A stretch of 64,000 bases of DNA from Nonomuraea sediminis (GTDB taxonomy: Bacteria > Actinomycetota > Actinomycetes > Streptosporangiales > Streptosporangiaceae): positions 1 through 64,000 of the forward strand of contig NZ_JAHDTI010000009.1 in the NCBI RefSeq assembly GCF_018531495.1, read 5' to 3'. Every line of letters starts with the position of its first letter. The first letter of the stretch is position 1. This document shows, in pieces, positions 9,493-17,941 of this stretch. Position numbers and translations under genes: made by a program. The notes below the pieces were generated by a model. The model made no database searches, was not told where the DNA came from, and saw only the letters and a list, made by a program, of their open reading frames with translations.

Positions 9493-10275
9493 ATGGTCGC
9501 CACGGTCCTGCATGAGATTCCCCTGCAGGGCGGGGACGTGACGGACGGAGTGGTGCGTGTCGGTGACACCGTGCGCAGGCCGGTCAAGCCGTCGACCCCC
9601 GCCGTGCACGCGTTGTTGCGTCATCTGGAGTCCGTGGGATTCCGGCACGCGCCGCGCGTAGCGGGGTTCGACGAGGCGGGGCGGGAGATCATCACCTACG
9701 TGCCAGGCACGTCGGGGTTGACGGTGGCGAACTCGGGTGATGAGGCGCTGGCGGGGCTGGCCAGGTTGCTTCGCGAGTATCACGACGCCACGGTGGGCTT
9801 TCCGCTCGACAACCAAGGCTGGGAAGGTGGGTCAAATGATGACGCACCCCCTGAGGTCATCGGGCATTGTGATTTAACACCTGATAATGCGATCTTTCGG
9901 GGCGAGACTCCGGTCGCGCTGATCGACTTCGATCTGGCCAGGCCCACGACCAGGCTGTTCGACATCGTCACCACGCTGCGCCACTGGGCCCCGATCGCGG
10001 ACCCGATCGACCGGCCGTCCCTGCAGCGCAGAGCGGACGTCGGCGCGCGCCTGCGCCTGTTCTGCGACGCGTACGGCGTGCCGCCCAGAGACCGCCGCCG
10101 CCTGATCCCCCTGGCCCGCATCCGCTTCGACCGCTCCTACACGGCGATGCGCCGCCGCGCCGCCACCGACGGCAGCTGGGCCCGCATGTGGGAGGGCGGC
10201 GCAGGCCGGCGCATCCGCCGGGCCGCGGCCTGGCTCGACGAGCACGAAGACGTCCTCCATGCGCATCTGGTCTGA
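9493..10275 (+). CDS. APH-family phosphotransferase (kinase-like fold)
   Basis: 260 residues from ATG 9493 (MVATVLHEIPL). An earlier start at 9373 would run into the tRNA and has no family-like sequence. The kinase signature is clear: VIGHCDLTPDNAIF (catalytic loop with HxDLxxxN) followed by ALIDFDLARP (metal-binding Asp). These belong to the aminoglycoside/choline kinase-like (APH) superfamily. The N-terminal lobe is short (VVRVGDTVRRPVKP, then HLESVGFRHAPRV). Substrate unknown: it may modify a small molecule or antibiotic, but no specific drug-resistance family is recognisable. Its last 17 bases overlap the start of cobD, so the two are probably co-transcribed. Confidence 0.8.
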   Translation: MVATVLHEIPLQGGDVTDGVVRVGDTVRRPVKPSTPAVHALLRHLESVGFRHAPRVAGFDEAGREIITYVPGTSGLTVANSGDEALAGLARLLREYHDATVGFPLDNQGWEGGSNDDAPPEVIGHCDLTPDNAIFRGETPVALIDFDLARPTTRLFDIVTTLRHWAPIADPIDRPSLQRRADVGARLRLFCDAYGVPPRDRRRLIPLARIRFDRSYTAMRRRAATDGSWARMWEGGAGRRIRRAAAWLDEHEDVLHAHLV

Positions 10276-11215
10276 ACGGGCTGCGGGGATCGCGCTCGGC
10301 GTGGCGCTCGACGCCGCGATCGGCGACCCGCGCACCGCACACCCGGTGGCCCTGTTCGGCAGGGCCGCGGCGGCTCTGGAGCGCAGGATCTACCGTGACG
10401 CAAGAGCGAACGGCGTCCTGCACGTGGCCCTCTGCGTGGGCGCGGCCGGAGCGCTCGGCCTCCTGGCCGAGCGCCACAGGAACCCGGCCGTCAGAACCGC
10501 GGCGACGGCCGCGGCGACCTGGGCCGTCCTCGGCGGCACCACCCTGGCCAAGGAGGGCGCCTACCTGGCCGAGGCCCTGGAGGACGGGGACGTGGAGCGC
10601 GCCCGCGAGCGGATCCCGCACCTGTGCGGCCGCGACCCCAAGTACCTCGACGAGCCGGGCATGGCCAGGGCGACGGTGGAGTCGCTGGCGGAGAACGCCT
10701 CGGACGCCGCGGTCGCGCCGCTGTTCTGGGGCGTGGTGGCGGGCGTGCCGGGGCTGCTGGCCTACCGGGCGATCAACACGCTGGACGCGATGGTGGGCCA
10801 CCGGTCGCTGCGCTACGAACGCTTCGGGTGGGCGGCGGCCCGGCTGGACGACGCGGCCAACTACGTCCCGGCCCGGATCACGGGCCTGCTCGCGGTGGCC
10901 GCGGGGCCTGACAGGGCGGGCGCGCTCGCCGTACTGCTGAGGGACGGGCACAGGCACCCCAGCCCCAACTCGGGCAGGTGCGAGGCCGCGTTCGCGGGCG
11001 CGCTGGGCGTCACGCTGGGCGGCACGAACGTCTACGGCGGCAGGACCGAGCACCGCCCGACGATGGGCGACGGTCCGGCCCCGGGCGTGCGCGACATCAG
11101 GCGGGCGGTACGGCTGACGCGGACCGTCACGCTGGCGGCCGCTGCCCTGGCGGTGCTGGCGTCCAGCCGACGTCGCCGAAGGCCTGCACGGCCCACCGGG
11201 ACGCCTCGGGTGTGA
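10259..11215 (+). CDS. cobD: Adenosylcobinamide-phosphate synthase CobD/CbiB
   Basis: 318-residue integral membrane enzyme. CobD joins aminopropanol (phosphate) to adenosylcobyric acid late in vitamin B12 synthesis. Motifs of the family: LDAAIGDPRTAHPVALFG near the N-terminus, GRDPKYLDE, VESLAENASDAAVAPLFW, YRAINTLDAMVGHRS and HPSPNSGRCEAAFAGALG. Hydrophobic segments lie at about 50-70, 80-100, 145-165 and 285-300. Start ATG 10259 overlaps the upstream kinase gene by 17 bases. The 3' end overlaps the convergent NACHT gene by 89 bases, so the Arg-rich C-terminal tail (SSRRRRRPARPTG) is encoded antisense to that gene. No other cobalamin gene and no cobalamin riboswitch is visible nearby. The product, coenzyme B12, is the cofactor of the LitR photoreceptor encoded 6 kb away, which may be coincidence. 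Confidence 0.9.
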   Translation: MRIWSERAAGIALGVALDAAIGDPRTAHPVALFGRAAAALERRIYRDARANGVLHVALCVGAAGALGLLAERHRNPAVRTAATAAATWAVLGGTTLAKEGAYLAEALEDGDVERARERIPHLCGRDPKYLDEPGMARATVESLAENASDAAVAPLFWGVVAGVPGLLAYRAINTLDAMVGHRSLRYERFGWAAARLDDAANYVPARITGLLAVAAGPDRAGALAVLLRDGHRHPSPNSGRCEAAFAGALGVTLGGTNVYGGRTEHRPTMGDGPAPGVRDIRRAVRLTRTVTLAAAALAVLASSRRRRRPARPTGTPRV

Positions 11216-14027
11216 GCTCGCCCGCCAGGACGTCCCTGGCGAAGAGAGGCAGCAGGCGTGCCCGATCGGCCGGTGGCAGCCGGTCCCTGTCGGCGGCCAG
11301 CTGCCGCAGCACCAGGCTGAGGTGCGGGCCGCCCTCGCCCACACACGCGTCGTAGGCCGCGGCCAGTTCCTCGGGCGGGCACGGCCGCGCGGAGGTCAGG
11401 AACAGCGAGGTCAGCGCGTGGCCGTGGGAGCGGGGGCCGGCGAACTCGGACACGTGGTCGCCCAGCGGTTCCAGCGCGTGCCAGGCGGTGTCCTCGGCGG
11501 TGTCGCAGGTCAGGTAGCTCTCCCTGCGCAGCTCGGCGGTCGGCACGCGGCGCCACGGGCTCTCGCGCAGCGGGTGGCCCGGCGACATCCGGTTGGCCCA
11601 GTAGGCGTCGAGCGGGGGCGGCGACCATGGGCCCATGGACAGGACGATCTCCCTGTCGCCCTCGTACCAGATCCGCTCCAGCTTGAGCGCGGCGGCGTAG
11701 CCGCGCCAGCCCTCGCCGGAGAACTGCGAGCGCCACAGCATCGCGCACCGGCGCCACTCCGTGGTCGGATACCGGGCGGCGGGGAACAGCTCCCGCCCCC
11801 TGATGGGCTCTCCCACCAGCGTGGCCAGCAGCACCAGGTTGGCCGAGTAGGCGGCATGGCGCAGGGGCACGCCGCGGTGGACCGGCTCGTAGGCCGTCCG
11901 CGGCAGGTCCTCGAGCGAGTGGTGGAACAAGTCGAGCAGCCTCTCGCGCAGCCGCTCCCGCAGGGGAGGCAGGAACCACCTGGTCAACGCGGCCAGGAAG
12001 TCCATCACCGGCCCGCGCCGGGTGAGTGGCACGTAACACAGCAGCCTGCGCAGCAGTCCCTCGTCGGGCAGCGTGGCCAGCTCGCGCGCGATGAGCCGGG
12101 CGACCAGGAACTCGCCGAACGTGGCATGCAGGAACTCGCAGGTCGTGAGCCGTTGCTCGTCGCGGATCGCCTGCGCCTCGTGGACGAAGAAGAACCGCCC
12201 GATCACCTGCTGACCGGGCAGCGCCGACTCGCCGAGCAACGCGCCGAGGTCCTGGCTCAGCTCGGCCTCCGTGACCCACTGCCGGCTCCGGTTGAACATC
12301 GCGAAGGCGGCCACGGAAAGGTGCAGCAGTTCCTGCTCGACCCTGGCGGGCAGCTCGGTATCGGGTAACCCGGGATCCGACTTGTGTATCTCACGCTCGG
12401 CGAAGCGGGCCAGGATCCTGCCGTACAGGTCGGCCGGATCCAGGCCCTGGCCGTCGCGCTGCAGCGCGTTGCCGTCGGCGTCGTAGAGGGCCAGCATGAG
12501 CAGCAGCAGCGGCTGGGTGGCCAGCTCGGGCCTGCGCAGCGCCGCTTCCGCCGACAGCGGCTCGAGCCCCTGCGCGGCCAGGAACGCCTGGTTGTCCCCG
12601 TTCCACACCCGTAGCCAGCGCTCGACCTGGACCGGCGTGAACGGCTCGAGCCGGATGGCGACCGCCCCGCCGGGCGGGATGCGGGCACGGTCGGCGACGG
12701 CGGTGCGGCTGGTGACGATCACGGCGAGCGGCCGTCCCTGGTCCGCCTCGCGCTCCTGGAAGCGGACGACCTGCTCCAGGTAGTCGCTCTGGCCGATGTT
12801 GGCGGCCTGCACCAGCTCGTCGAAGCCGTCGAGCAGGATGACGGGCAGCGCGTCGCCGGCGGCCCTGGCCAGGGCGGGCCACGAGAGCCGTTCGCCGGTG
12901 GCCTGCCGTATCGCGTATTCGATCTGTGTCTGCAGGTCGGCGTCGGCGGGCACCTCGCGCAGGGCGACCCTGACCACCATGAAGTCGCTGGGCGGCAGCC
13001 GCGCCGACAGCACCCGGGTGAGCACCGACTTGCCCGAGCCGGGCTGGCCGAGCACGATCAGCGGGCACTCGACGGCGTGCAGCGAGGTGAGGTGGCCGAT
13101 CAGGTAGTCCTGCAGGTCGTCGCGGACGGGGTACTGGCTCCACCAGGACTCCTCGTCCAGCCGGTCGGCCCTGATGACGGGCGCGACGCGGTAGTCGGGG
13201 TTGACGTAGGCGCCGGCCAGCGACGGGATGGTCAACCCGTCGGGGACGTCGCCGGTGGCCACGACGGGCCGTTCCAGCTGCCTGCGGTAGGTGCGGGCCA
13301 GCGCCTCGCGCCGCTCGTCGGGCGCGCGCCCGGCGGCGATCCGGTCGAGGACCTGGCCGAGCCTGGCCATGCCGGTCCGCAGCTCGTCGCGGGTCCCCTC
13401 GTGGTCGAGCCGGCCCGCCCAGAAGGCCACCTCGGGGAACTCGGCGGCCAGCCGGGCGAACAGCTCGTCGTAGCGCCTGGCCGCCGTCTCGGGCACCTCC
13501 TCGAGGAGCATCGCGGCCTCGGCGTCGAAGCCCTCAAGGAGGTCCTCGCCGATCGAGCGGTAGTAGGCCAGCAGCTCGTCGGTGCTGGAGTGGCGCCGGT
13601 CGCGCGGCGAGTGGCCGGGGATGTCGCTGGCGAGCAGGATCCTGGCGATCGGGGCGATCCGTCCCGAGCCGATCTCGTGCCCGGTGGCGACGGCGACCTC
13701 GCCGGCCCTACCGAGCGCGGGCAGCTCGAGCCCGCGCACGGTGTCGAAGTAGGCGGTCAGGACCAGCACCCGCTGGGCGGCGACGAGCCGCTCGGTCCTG
13801 TCGAAGCGGTTCAGCCCGCGCAGCCGCTCGCCCAGCCCGCTGACGAGCTGGTGGCTCAGCCGTGCCAGCTCCCCCTTGGCGTCGAACAGGTTGAGCGCCA
13901 GGTCGGCGCCTCCGCCGGTGGCCGCGAGCAGCACTCCGCCTGCCGCCCGGTCCAGCGCGGTGACGATGGCGCCATCACCCCCGCCGAGCAGCTTGGCGGC
14001 GTCGGCGTAGGAAAGGCGTCGCGACAT
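11127..14027 (-). CDS. NACHT-domain STAND NTPase (candidate antiphage bNACHT)
   Basis: 966 residues from ATG 14027. The N-terminal 280 residues start MSRRLSYADAAKLLGGGD and are helical, like the NACHT N-terminal helical domain found in actinobacterial NACHT proteins. The NTPase core has Walker A GQPGSGKS (about 325), Walker B VILLDGFDELV (about 396-406) and an Arg in TSRTAV (sensor-like). Then follow the winged-helix region, with CEFLHATFGEFLVARLIA, a motif typical of NACHT/NLR proteins, and a C-terminal alpha-helical part without obvious leucine-rich repeats. STAND proteins switch on when the C-terminal sensor binds a ligand; several bacterial NACHT proteins defend against phage (published for the family). 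A role here is inferred. No clear Shine-Dalgarno site. It stands alone and is divergent from the acyl-CoA synthetase gene, 37 bases away. Confidence 0.85.
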   Translation of the reverse strand: MSRRLSYADAAKLLGGGDGAIVTALDRAAGGVLLAATGGGADLALNLFDAKGELARLSHQLVSGLGERLRGLNRFDRTERLVAAQRVLVLTAYFDTVRGLELPALGRAGEVAVATGHEIGSGRIAPIARILLASDIPGHSPRDRRHSSTDELLAYYRSIGEDLLEGFDAEAAMLLEEVPETAARRYDELFARLAAEFPEVAFWAGRLDHEGTRDELRTGMARLGQVLDRIAAGRAPDERREALARTYRRQLERPVVATGDVPDGLTIPSLAGAYVNPDYRVAPVIRADRLDEESWWSQYPVRDDLQDYLIGHLTSLHAVECPLIVLGQPGSGKSVLTRVLSARLPPSDFMVVRVALREVPADADLQTQIEYAIRQATGERLSWPALARAAGDALPVILLDGFDELVQAANIGQSDYLEQVVRFQEREADQGRPLAVIVTSRTAVADRARIPPGGAVAIRLEPFTPVQVERWLRVWNGDNQAFLAAQGLEPLSAEAALRRPELATQPLLLLMLALYDADGNALQRDGQGLDPADLYGRILARFAEREIHKSDPGLPDTELPARVEQELLHLSVAAFAMFNRSRQWVTEAELSQDLGALLGESALPGQQVIGRFFFVHEAQAIRDEQRLTTCEFLHATFGEFLVARLIARELATLPDEGLLRRLLCYVPLTRRGPVMDFLAALTRWFLPPLRERLRERLLDLFHHSLEDLPRTAYEPVHRGVPLRHAAYSANLVLLATLVGEPIRGRELFPAARYPTTEWRRCAMLWRSQFSGEGWRGYAAALKLERIWYEGDREIVLSMGPWSPPPLDAYWANRMSPGHPLRESPWRRVPTAELRRESYLTCDTAEDTAWHALEPLGDHVSEFAGPRSHGHALTSLFLTSARPCPPEELAAAYDACVGEGGPHLSLVLRQLAADRDRLPPADRARLLPLFARDVLAGELTPEASRWAVQAFGDVGWTPAPPGQRPPA

Positions 14028-14064
14028 ATGGACATTCTGGTCCTGATGGACGGATCATCGCGTC

Positions 14065-15687
14065 GTGTTGAGCACGATGCAGGACGTTCCGCTCAACGTT
14101 TCGCAGATCCTGCGGCACGGCTCGGTGGTCCACGCCGGTTCCCGGGTGATCACCTGGACCGCCTCGGGGCCGCGCGAGCGGAGGTTCGCCGAGGTGGGCG
14201 CGCGGGCCACGCGGCTCGCGCACGGGCTGCGCGAGCTGGGCGTGCGCGGCGACGAGCGGGTGGCCACGCTGATGTGGAACAACGCCGAGCACCTGGAGGC
14301 CTACCTGGCCGTGCCGTCGATGGGCGCCGTGCTGCACACGCTGAACCTGCGGCTGCCCGCCGACCAGCTCGCCTACATCGTCAACCACGCCGACGACCGG
14401 GTGATCATCGTCGACGCCTCCCTGCTGCCGGTGCTCGAGCCGCTGCTGCCCGGCGTGCCGGGGGTGGAGCACGTGGTGGTGGTCGGGGGCGGGGAGTTAG
14501 GTCCTGTACGGCCGGCCGTACACGACTACGAGGAGCTGATCGCCGGGCGGCCGGACGAGTTCGGCTGGCCGGAGCTGGACGAGCGGACCGCGGCGGCGAT
14601 GTGCTACACGTCGGGCACCACCGGGGACCCCAAGGGGGTCGTCTACAGCCATCGGTCGGTCTACCTGCACGCGATGCAGGTCAACATGGCCAGGGTGCTG
14701 GGCTCCGGGCCCGAGGACACGGCGCTGCCGGTCGTGCCGATGTTCCACGTGAACGCCTGGGGGGTTCCGCACTCGTCGTTCCTGGCGGGGGTGAACCTGC
14801 TGCTGCCCGACCGGTTCGCGCAGCCGGGGCCGCTCGCGGAGATGATCGCGACCGTGCGGCCGACGCACGCGGCCGGGGTGCCGACCGTGTGGCAGGGGCT
14901 GCTCGCGGCCGGGTCCGGCGACCTGTCGAGCCTGCGCTCGCTCGTGATCGGTGGCTCGGCCTGCCCGCCCGCGCTGATCCGCGCCTACGACGCGCTCGGC
15001 GTGCGGGTCAACCACGCCTGGGGCATGACGGAGATGTCGCCTCTCGGCACGGTCGCCGAGCCTCCGCCCGGCCTGCCCCCCGAGCAGGAGTACGGCTACC
15101 GCGTCACGCAGGGCAGGTTCCGGGCGGGCGTGCAGGCCCGCCTGGCGGGGCCGGACGGCGAGATCCTGCCGTGGGACGGGCAGAGCGTCGGCGAGCTGGA
15201 GGTCCGCGGGCCGTGGATCGCCGCGGCCTACTACGGCGGGACAGCGGCGGAGCCGCTGCGCCCGGCGGACCGCTTCGCCCCCGACGGCTGGCTGCGCACC
15301 GGCGACGTCGGCACGATCACCCCGGACGGGTACCTGACGCTCACGGACCGGGCCAAGGACGTGATCAAGTCGGGCGGCGAGTGGATCTCGTCGATGGCGC
15401 TGGAGAACCTGCTCATGGACCACCCGGCCGTCGTGGAGGCGGCGGTGGTGGCGGTGCCGGACGACAAGTGGGGCGAACGGCCCCTGGCGGCGGTGGTCGT
15501 GGCGGAGGGCGCGGAGGTCACCTTCGAGGAGCTCCGCCTCTTCCTGGCCGAGCGGATCCCCCGCTGGCAGCTCCCCGAGCGCTGGACCAGGGTCGAGGCG
15601 GTGCCGAAGACGTCGGTCGGCAAGTTCGACAAGAAGGTCCTGCGCCGGTGGTACGCCGACGACAAGCTTCCCGTCACTCACCTGTGA
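14065..15687 (+). CDS. Long/medium-chain fatty acyl-CoA synthetase (AMP-forming)
   Basis: 540 residues from GTG 14065; an ATG at 14077 (MQDVPLNVSQIL) is equally possible and better matches relatives. ANL-superfamily motifs: CYTSGTTGDPKGVVYSHRS (P-loop, about 194-212), GGSACPPALI, NHAWGMTEMSPLGTV (adenine-binding), WLRTGDVGTITPDGYLTLTD, DRAKDVIKSGGEWIS (hinge and CoA-binding) and the C-terminal catalytic Lys in PKTSVGKFDKKVLR. It activates a fatty acid with ATP to acyl-AMP and then acyl-CoA. The closest style is the FadD/AlkK medium-to-long chain group. Transcribed alone, divergent from the NACHT gene and overlapping the photolyase gene tail to tail by 14 bases. Confidence 0.9.
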   Translation: MLSTMQDVPLNVSQILRHGSVVHAGSRVITWTASGPRERRFAEVGARATRLAHGLRELGVRGDERVATLMWNNAEHLEAYLAVPSMGAVLHTLNLRLPADQLAYIVNHADDRVIIVDASLLPVLEPLLPGVPGVEHVVVVGGGELGPVRPAVHDYEELIAGRPDEFGWPELDERTAAAMCYTSGTTGDPKGVVYSHRSVYLHAMQVNMARVLGSGPEDTALPVVPMFHVNAWGVPHSSFLAGVNLLLPDRFAQPGPLAEMIATVRPTHAAGVPTVWQGLLAAGSGDLSSLRSLVIGGSACPPALIRAYDALGVRVNHAWGMTEMSPLGTVAEPPPGLPPEQEYGYRVTQGRFRAGVQARLAGPDGEILPWDGQSVGELEVRGPWIAAAYYGGTAAEPLRPADRFAPDGWLRTGDVGTITPDGYLTLTDRAKDVIKSGGEWISSMALENLLMDHPAVVEAAVVAVPDDKWGERPLAAVVVAEGAEVTFEELRLFLAERIPRWQLPERWTRVEAVPKTSVGKFDKKVLRRWYADDKLPVTHL

Positions 15688-16915
15688 GGACGAGCGGCCG
15701 CGGATAGCCGCGCACCGTCCCGCGCCACGGCTCGTGCACGAGCGCGTCCGGCACGCCGGCCAGCTCGGGAACGTGGGCGCGTACGTAGCGGCCCTCCGGG
15801 TCGAACCGCCTGGCCTGTCGGAGAGGGTTGAAGGTGCGGTTCGGGCGGGTGTCGTTGCCGGTCCCCGCCACCCACTGCCAGTTGCCGTAGTTGTCGGGGA
15901 CGTCACCGTCCAGCAGGAGGTCGAAGAAGTGCGCGGCGCCTGCCCGCCAGTCGATCTTCAAGTGCCTGACCAGGTAGGAAGCGGAGATGAGGCGGGCGCG
16001 GTTGTGCATCCAGCCCTCCGACAGCAGCTGGCGCATGCCCGCGTCGACGATCGGGACGCCGGTGCGGCCGTGCTTCCACGCCTGCTCGGCGTCCGGGTCG
16101 TCGCGCCAGCGGTGGCCGCGCGGGCGGTAGTCGTCGCGGTTGATGCGCGGGAAGGCGAAGGTCACCTGGTGGTGGAAGTCGCGCCAGCACAGCTGGCGGA
16201 CGAAGTCGTCGTTGCCGAGCGTGGCCACCTCCAGCGGCGACAGGCATCCGAAGCGCAGGTAGGGGCTGAGCCGGGAGGTGGCGTCGGCCGCCAGGTCGTC
16301 GTGGAGGTCGGCGTATTCGCCGAGATGGCGTCCGGCCCACTGGCGCATCCTGCGCCTGGCGTGGCTCTCCCCGCCCTGTGCGGAGCCCGGTTCGGGCAGG
16401 GCGCCGGGGTCCAGGCCGTCCGGCAGCGGGATGCGGGGCGGTGCGGGCAGGAGCGGGCGGCGCCGGGCCCGGGTCCAGGCGCGCCAGTAGGGGGTGAAGA
16501 CGCGGTAGTGGTCGCCGCCGCCGCTCGGGCGCAGCAGGTCGGGCGGGAGCACGGTGACGCCGGGGAAGCTGCGGTACTCGATCCGCTCGGCGGCCAGGCG
16601 GTCCTGCCTGGCGCGGGCCAGGGCGGTGACGTCGGCGCTGGCGAAGACGGCGGACGCCGACGTCTCGGTGGCCAGCCGCATGGTCTCGGTCACGGGGTCG
16701 CCCCGCCGTACGATCAGGTCGGCGCCGCGGGCGCGCAGCGAGGCCCGCAGGTCGGCCAGGCAGGCGGCCAGGAACGGGCCGCGCCGGCCCGCGGGCACGG
16801 CCGGGTCGAGCACGAACAGCGGGATCACCCGCCGCGCCCGCTCGCACGCGGCCGACAGCGCCGGGTGGTCGTGTACCCGCAGGTCCCGGTTGAAGAGCAC
16901 GATCACGGTGTCCAC
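15674..16915 (-). CDS. phr: Deoxyribodipyrimidine photolyase
   Basis: 413 residues if translation begins at GTG 16915. A GTG at 16906 (MIVLFNRDLRVHDHPAL) has AGGAG eight bases upstream and fits family N-termini better, giving 410 residues. Light-driven, FAD-dependent repair of UV cyclobutane dimers. N-terminal Rossmann antenna domain (FNRDLRVHDHPALSAAC, VIPLFVLDP); C-terminal FAD/DNA-binding domain with RRMRQWAG, LSPYLRFGCLSP, VRQLCWRDFHHQV, GRTGVPIVDAGMRQL, WMHNRARLISASYL and DNYGNWQWVAGTGNDTRP, which holds Trp residues of the electron chain. The gene is divergent from litR and carries the same promoter-like motif (see 16925-16975), so it is probably light induced. It overlaps the convergent acyl-CoA synthetase gene by 14 bases. 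Confidence 0.93.
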   Translation of the reverse strand: MDTVIVLFNRDLRVHDHPALSAACERARRVIPLFVLDPAVPAGRRGPFLAACLADLRASLRARGADLIVRRGDPVTETMRLATETSASAVFASADVTALARARQDRLAAERIEYRSFPGVTVLPPDLLRPSGGGDHYRVFTPYWRAWTRARRRPLLPAPPRIPLPDGLDPGALPEPGSAQGGESHARRRMRQWAGRHLGEYADLHDDLAADATSRLSPYLRFGCLSPLEVATLGNDDFVRQLCWRDFHHQVTFAFPRINRDDYRPRGHRWRDDPDAEQAWKHGRTGVPIVDAGMRQLLSEGWMHNRARLISASYLVRHLKIDWRAGAAHFFDLLLDGDVPDNYGNWQWVAGTGNDTRPNRTFNPLRQARRFDPEGRYVRAHVPELAGVPDALVHEPWRGTVRGYPRPLVLTGE

Positions 16916-16924
16916 TCCTGAGTC

Positions 16925-16975
16925 TTCGCGGGCCCGGCTCCCGCGGTTGCAACCGCGGGCGTACGGCGGGCCGAA
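16925..16975. promoter_or_regulatory. Divergent phr/litR control region with a 20-bp palindrome
   Basis: A perfect palindrome at 16940-16959 (CCCGCGGTTG and its complement) contains GGTTGCAACC, that is, GCAACC on both strands. On the plus strand GCAACC (16949-16954) is followed 17 bases later by CGAAAG (16972-16977), 12 bases before the litR ATG. On the minus strand GCAACC (16950-16945) is followed 16 bases later by CGAAGA (16928-16923), just before the phr start. GCAACC resembles AAC-type -35 elements of ECF sigma factors. The same arrangement precedes the SDR gene at 17906-17932. I infer divergent promoters for the ECF sigma factor encoded at 19468, or an operator for LitR, or both. Confidence 0.55.
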
Positions 16976-16986
16976 AGAATGGGCGG

Positions 16987-17898
16987 ATGGACGACGACCG
17001 TGTGGAGGAGGAGCCCGGGTACGGCATCGGCGCCGTGGCCCGGCGGCTCGGCGTGCCCGCGCCGACGCTGCGCACGTGGAACCTGCGCTACGGCCTCGGC
17101 CCGAGCCACCGCACCTCCGGCGGCCACCGCCGCTACGGCGCCCGCGACCTGCGCGTCCTGCAGGAGATGAAGCGCCTGATCCACGAGGGCGTCGCCCCCG
17201 CCGAGGCCGCCGCGCTGGCCCGCCGCCTTCCCGTCGCAGCCGAGGTCGTACCCGCCCCGGAACCGAGGGAGCCGGTCGGTGGCCACATCCCGACCGTCGC
17301 GGCGCTGGCCAGGGCCGCGACGGCGCTCGACGGAGCCACCGTCAGCCAGGCCGTCGGCGCGGCGCTGGCCAGGCACGGCGTCCGCTGGACGTGGCTGGAG
17401 CTGGTGCTGCCGGTCTTCGCGGCGATCTCCCGCAGGCAGGCGGAGACCGGCGCGGGCATCGAGGTGGAGCACCTGTTCTCCGACCGGCTTCTCGCCGCGC
17501 TGCTGCCGCTGACCGATCGGCCGGAGCACCCGGTCAACCCGCGGCCCGTGCTGCTCGCCTGTGCCCCCGACGAGCAGCACAACCTGCCCGCCTACGCCCT
17601 GGCCGCCGAGCTGACCCAGACCTACCGGGTGCAGACCAGGACGCTGGGCGCCCGCACTCCCTACCCCGCCCTGGGTGACGCGATGCGCAGGCTCGGCCCG
17701 TCCGTGGTCTTCCTCTGGGCGCACCTGCGCGAGACCGGCGACCCTGCTCCCCTGGCGGGACTGCCCGCTCTCCGGCCGCCCGTGCCGGTCGTGGCGGGCG
17801 GCCCCGGCTGGTGGCCAGGCCTGCCGGGGAAGGTCACCCGGGTCACGACGTTCGACCAGGCGATCACCACGATCCTGGCGCGGCTGCCCGGCGGCTGA
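16987..17898 (+). CDS. litR: LitR/CarH-type MerR regulator with cobalamin-binding domain
   Basis: 303 residues. N-terminal MerR winged helix (about 10-75): YGIGAVARRLGVPAPTLRTW, then GPSHRTSGGHRRYGARDL. C-terminal part (about 95-300): four-helix bundle with Trp in RWTWLELVLPVF and Glu-His in GIEVEHLFSDRLL, then a Rossmann-like domain with LLACAPDEQHNLPAYALA; the His of DEQHN is the candidate axial cobalt ligand. In LitR/CarH proteins adenosylcobalamin keeps the regulator on DNA in the dark, and light breaks the cofactor and releases repression (established for the family). Its neighbours, photolyase and ECF sigma factor, match known LitR/LitS light-response loci. ATG 16987 has no good ribosome site and lies 12 bases after a -10-like element, so the message may be leaderless. 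Confidence 0.85.
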   Translation: MDDDRVEEEPGYGIGAVARRLGVPAPTLRTWNLRYGLGPSHRTSGGHRRYGARDLRVLQEMKRLIHEGVAPAEAAALARRLPVAAEVVPAPEPREPVGGHIPTVAALARAATALDGATVSQAVGAALARHGVRWTWLELVLPVFAAISRRQAETGAGIEVEHLFSDRLLAALLPLTDRPEHPVNPRPVLLACAPDEQHNLPAYALAAELTQTYRVQTRTLGARTPYPALGDAMRRLGPSVVFLWAHLRETGDPAPLAGLPALRPPVPVVAGGPGWWPGLPGKVTRVTTFDQAITTILARLPGG

Positions 17899-17905
17899 GC
17901 GGGGT

Positions 17906-17932
17906 GCAACCGGCGGGCATGGTGCGCGCGAA
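17906..17932 (+). promoter_or_regulatory. Promoter-like motif before the SDR gene, matching the phr/litR motif
   Basis: GCAACC (17906-17911), 17 bases, then CGAAGA (17929-17934), nine bases before the ATG at 17942. The spacer also shares a GCGGGC segment and an AT dinucleotide position with the litR copy. Only one half of the phr/litR palindrome is present here, so the shared part is better explained as a promoter than as a dyad operator. There is no Shine-Dalgarno site, consistent with a leaderless transcript. Confidence 0.55.
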
Positions 17933-17941
17933 GAACCTGGC

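Noticed and set aside
9363..10258. Cobalamin riboswitch controlling cobD
   Set aside because: cobD starts inside the upstream kinase gene and no B12-box-like sequence was seen in the short leader at 9363-9492.
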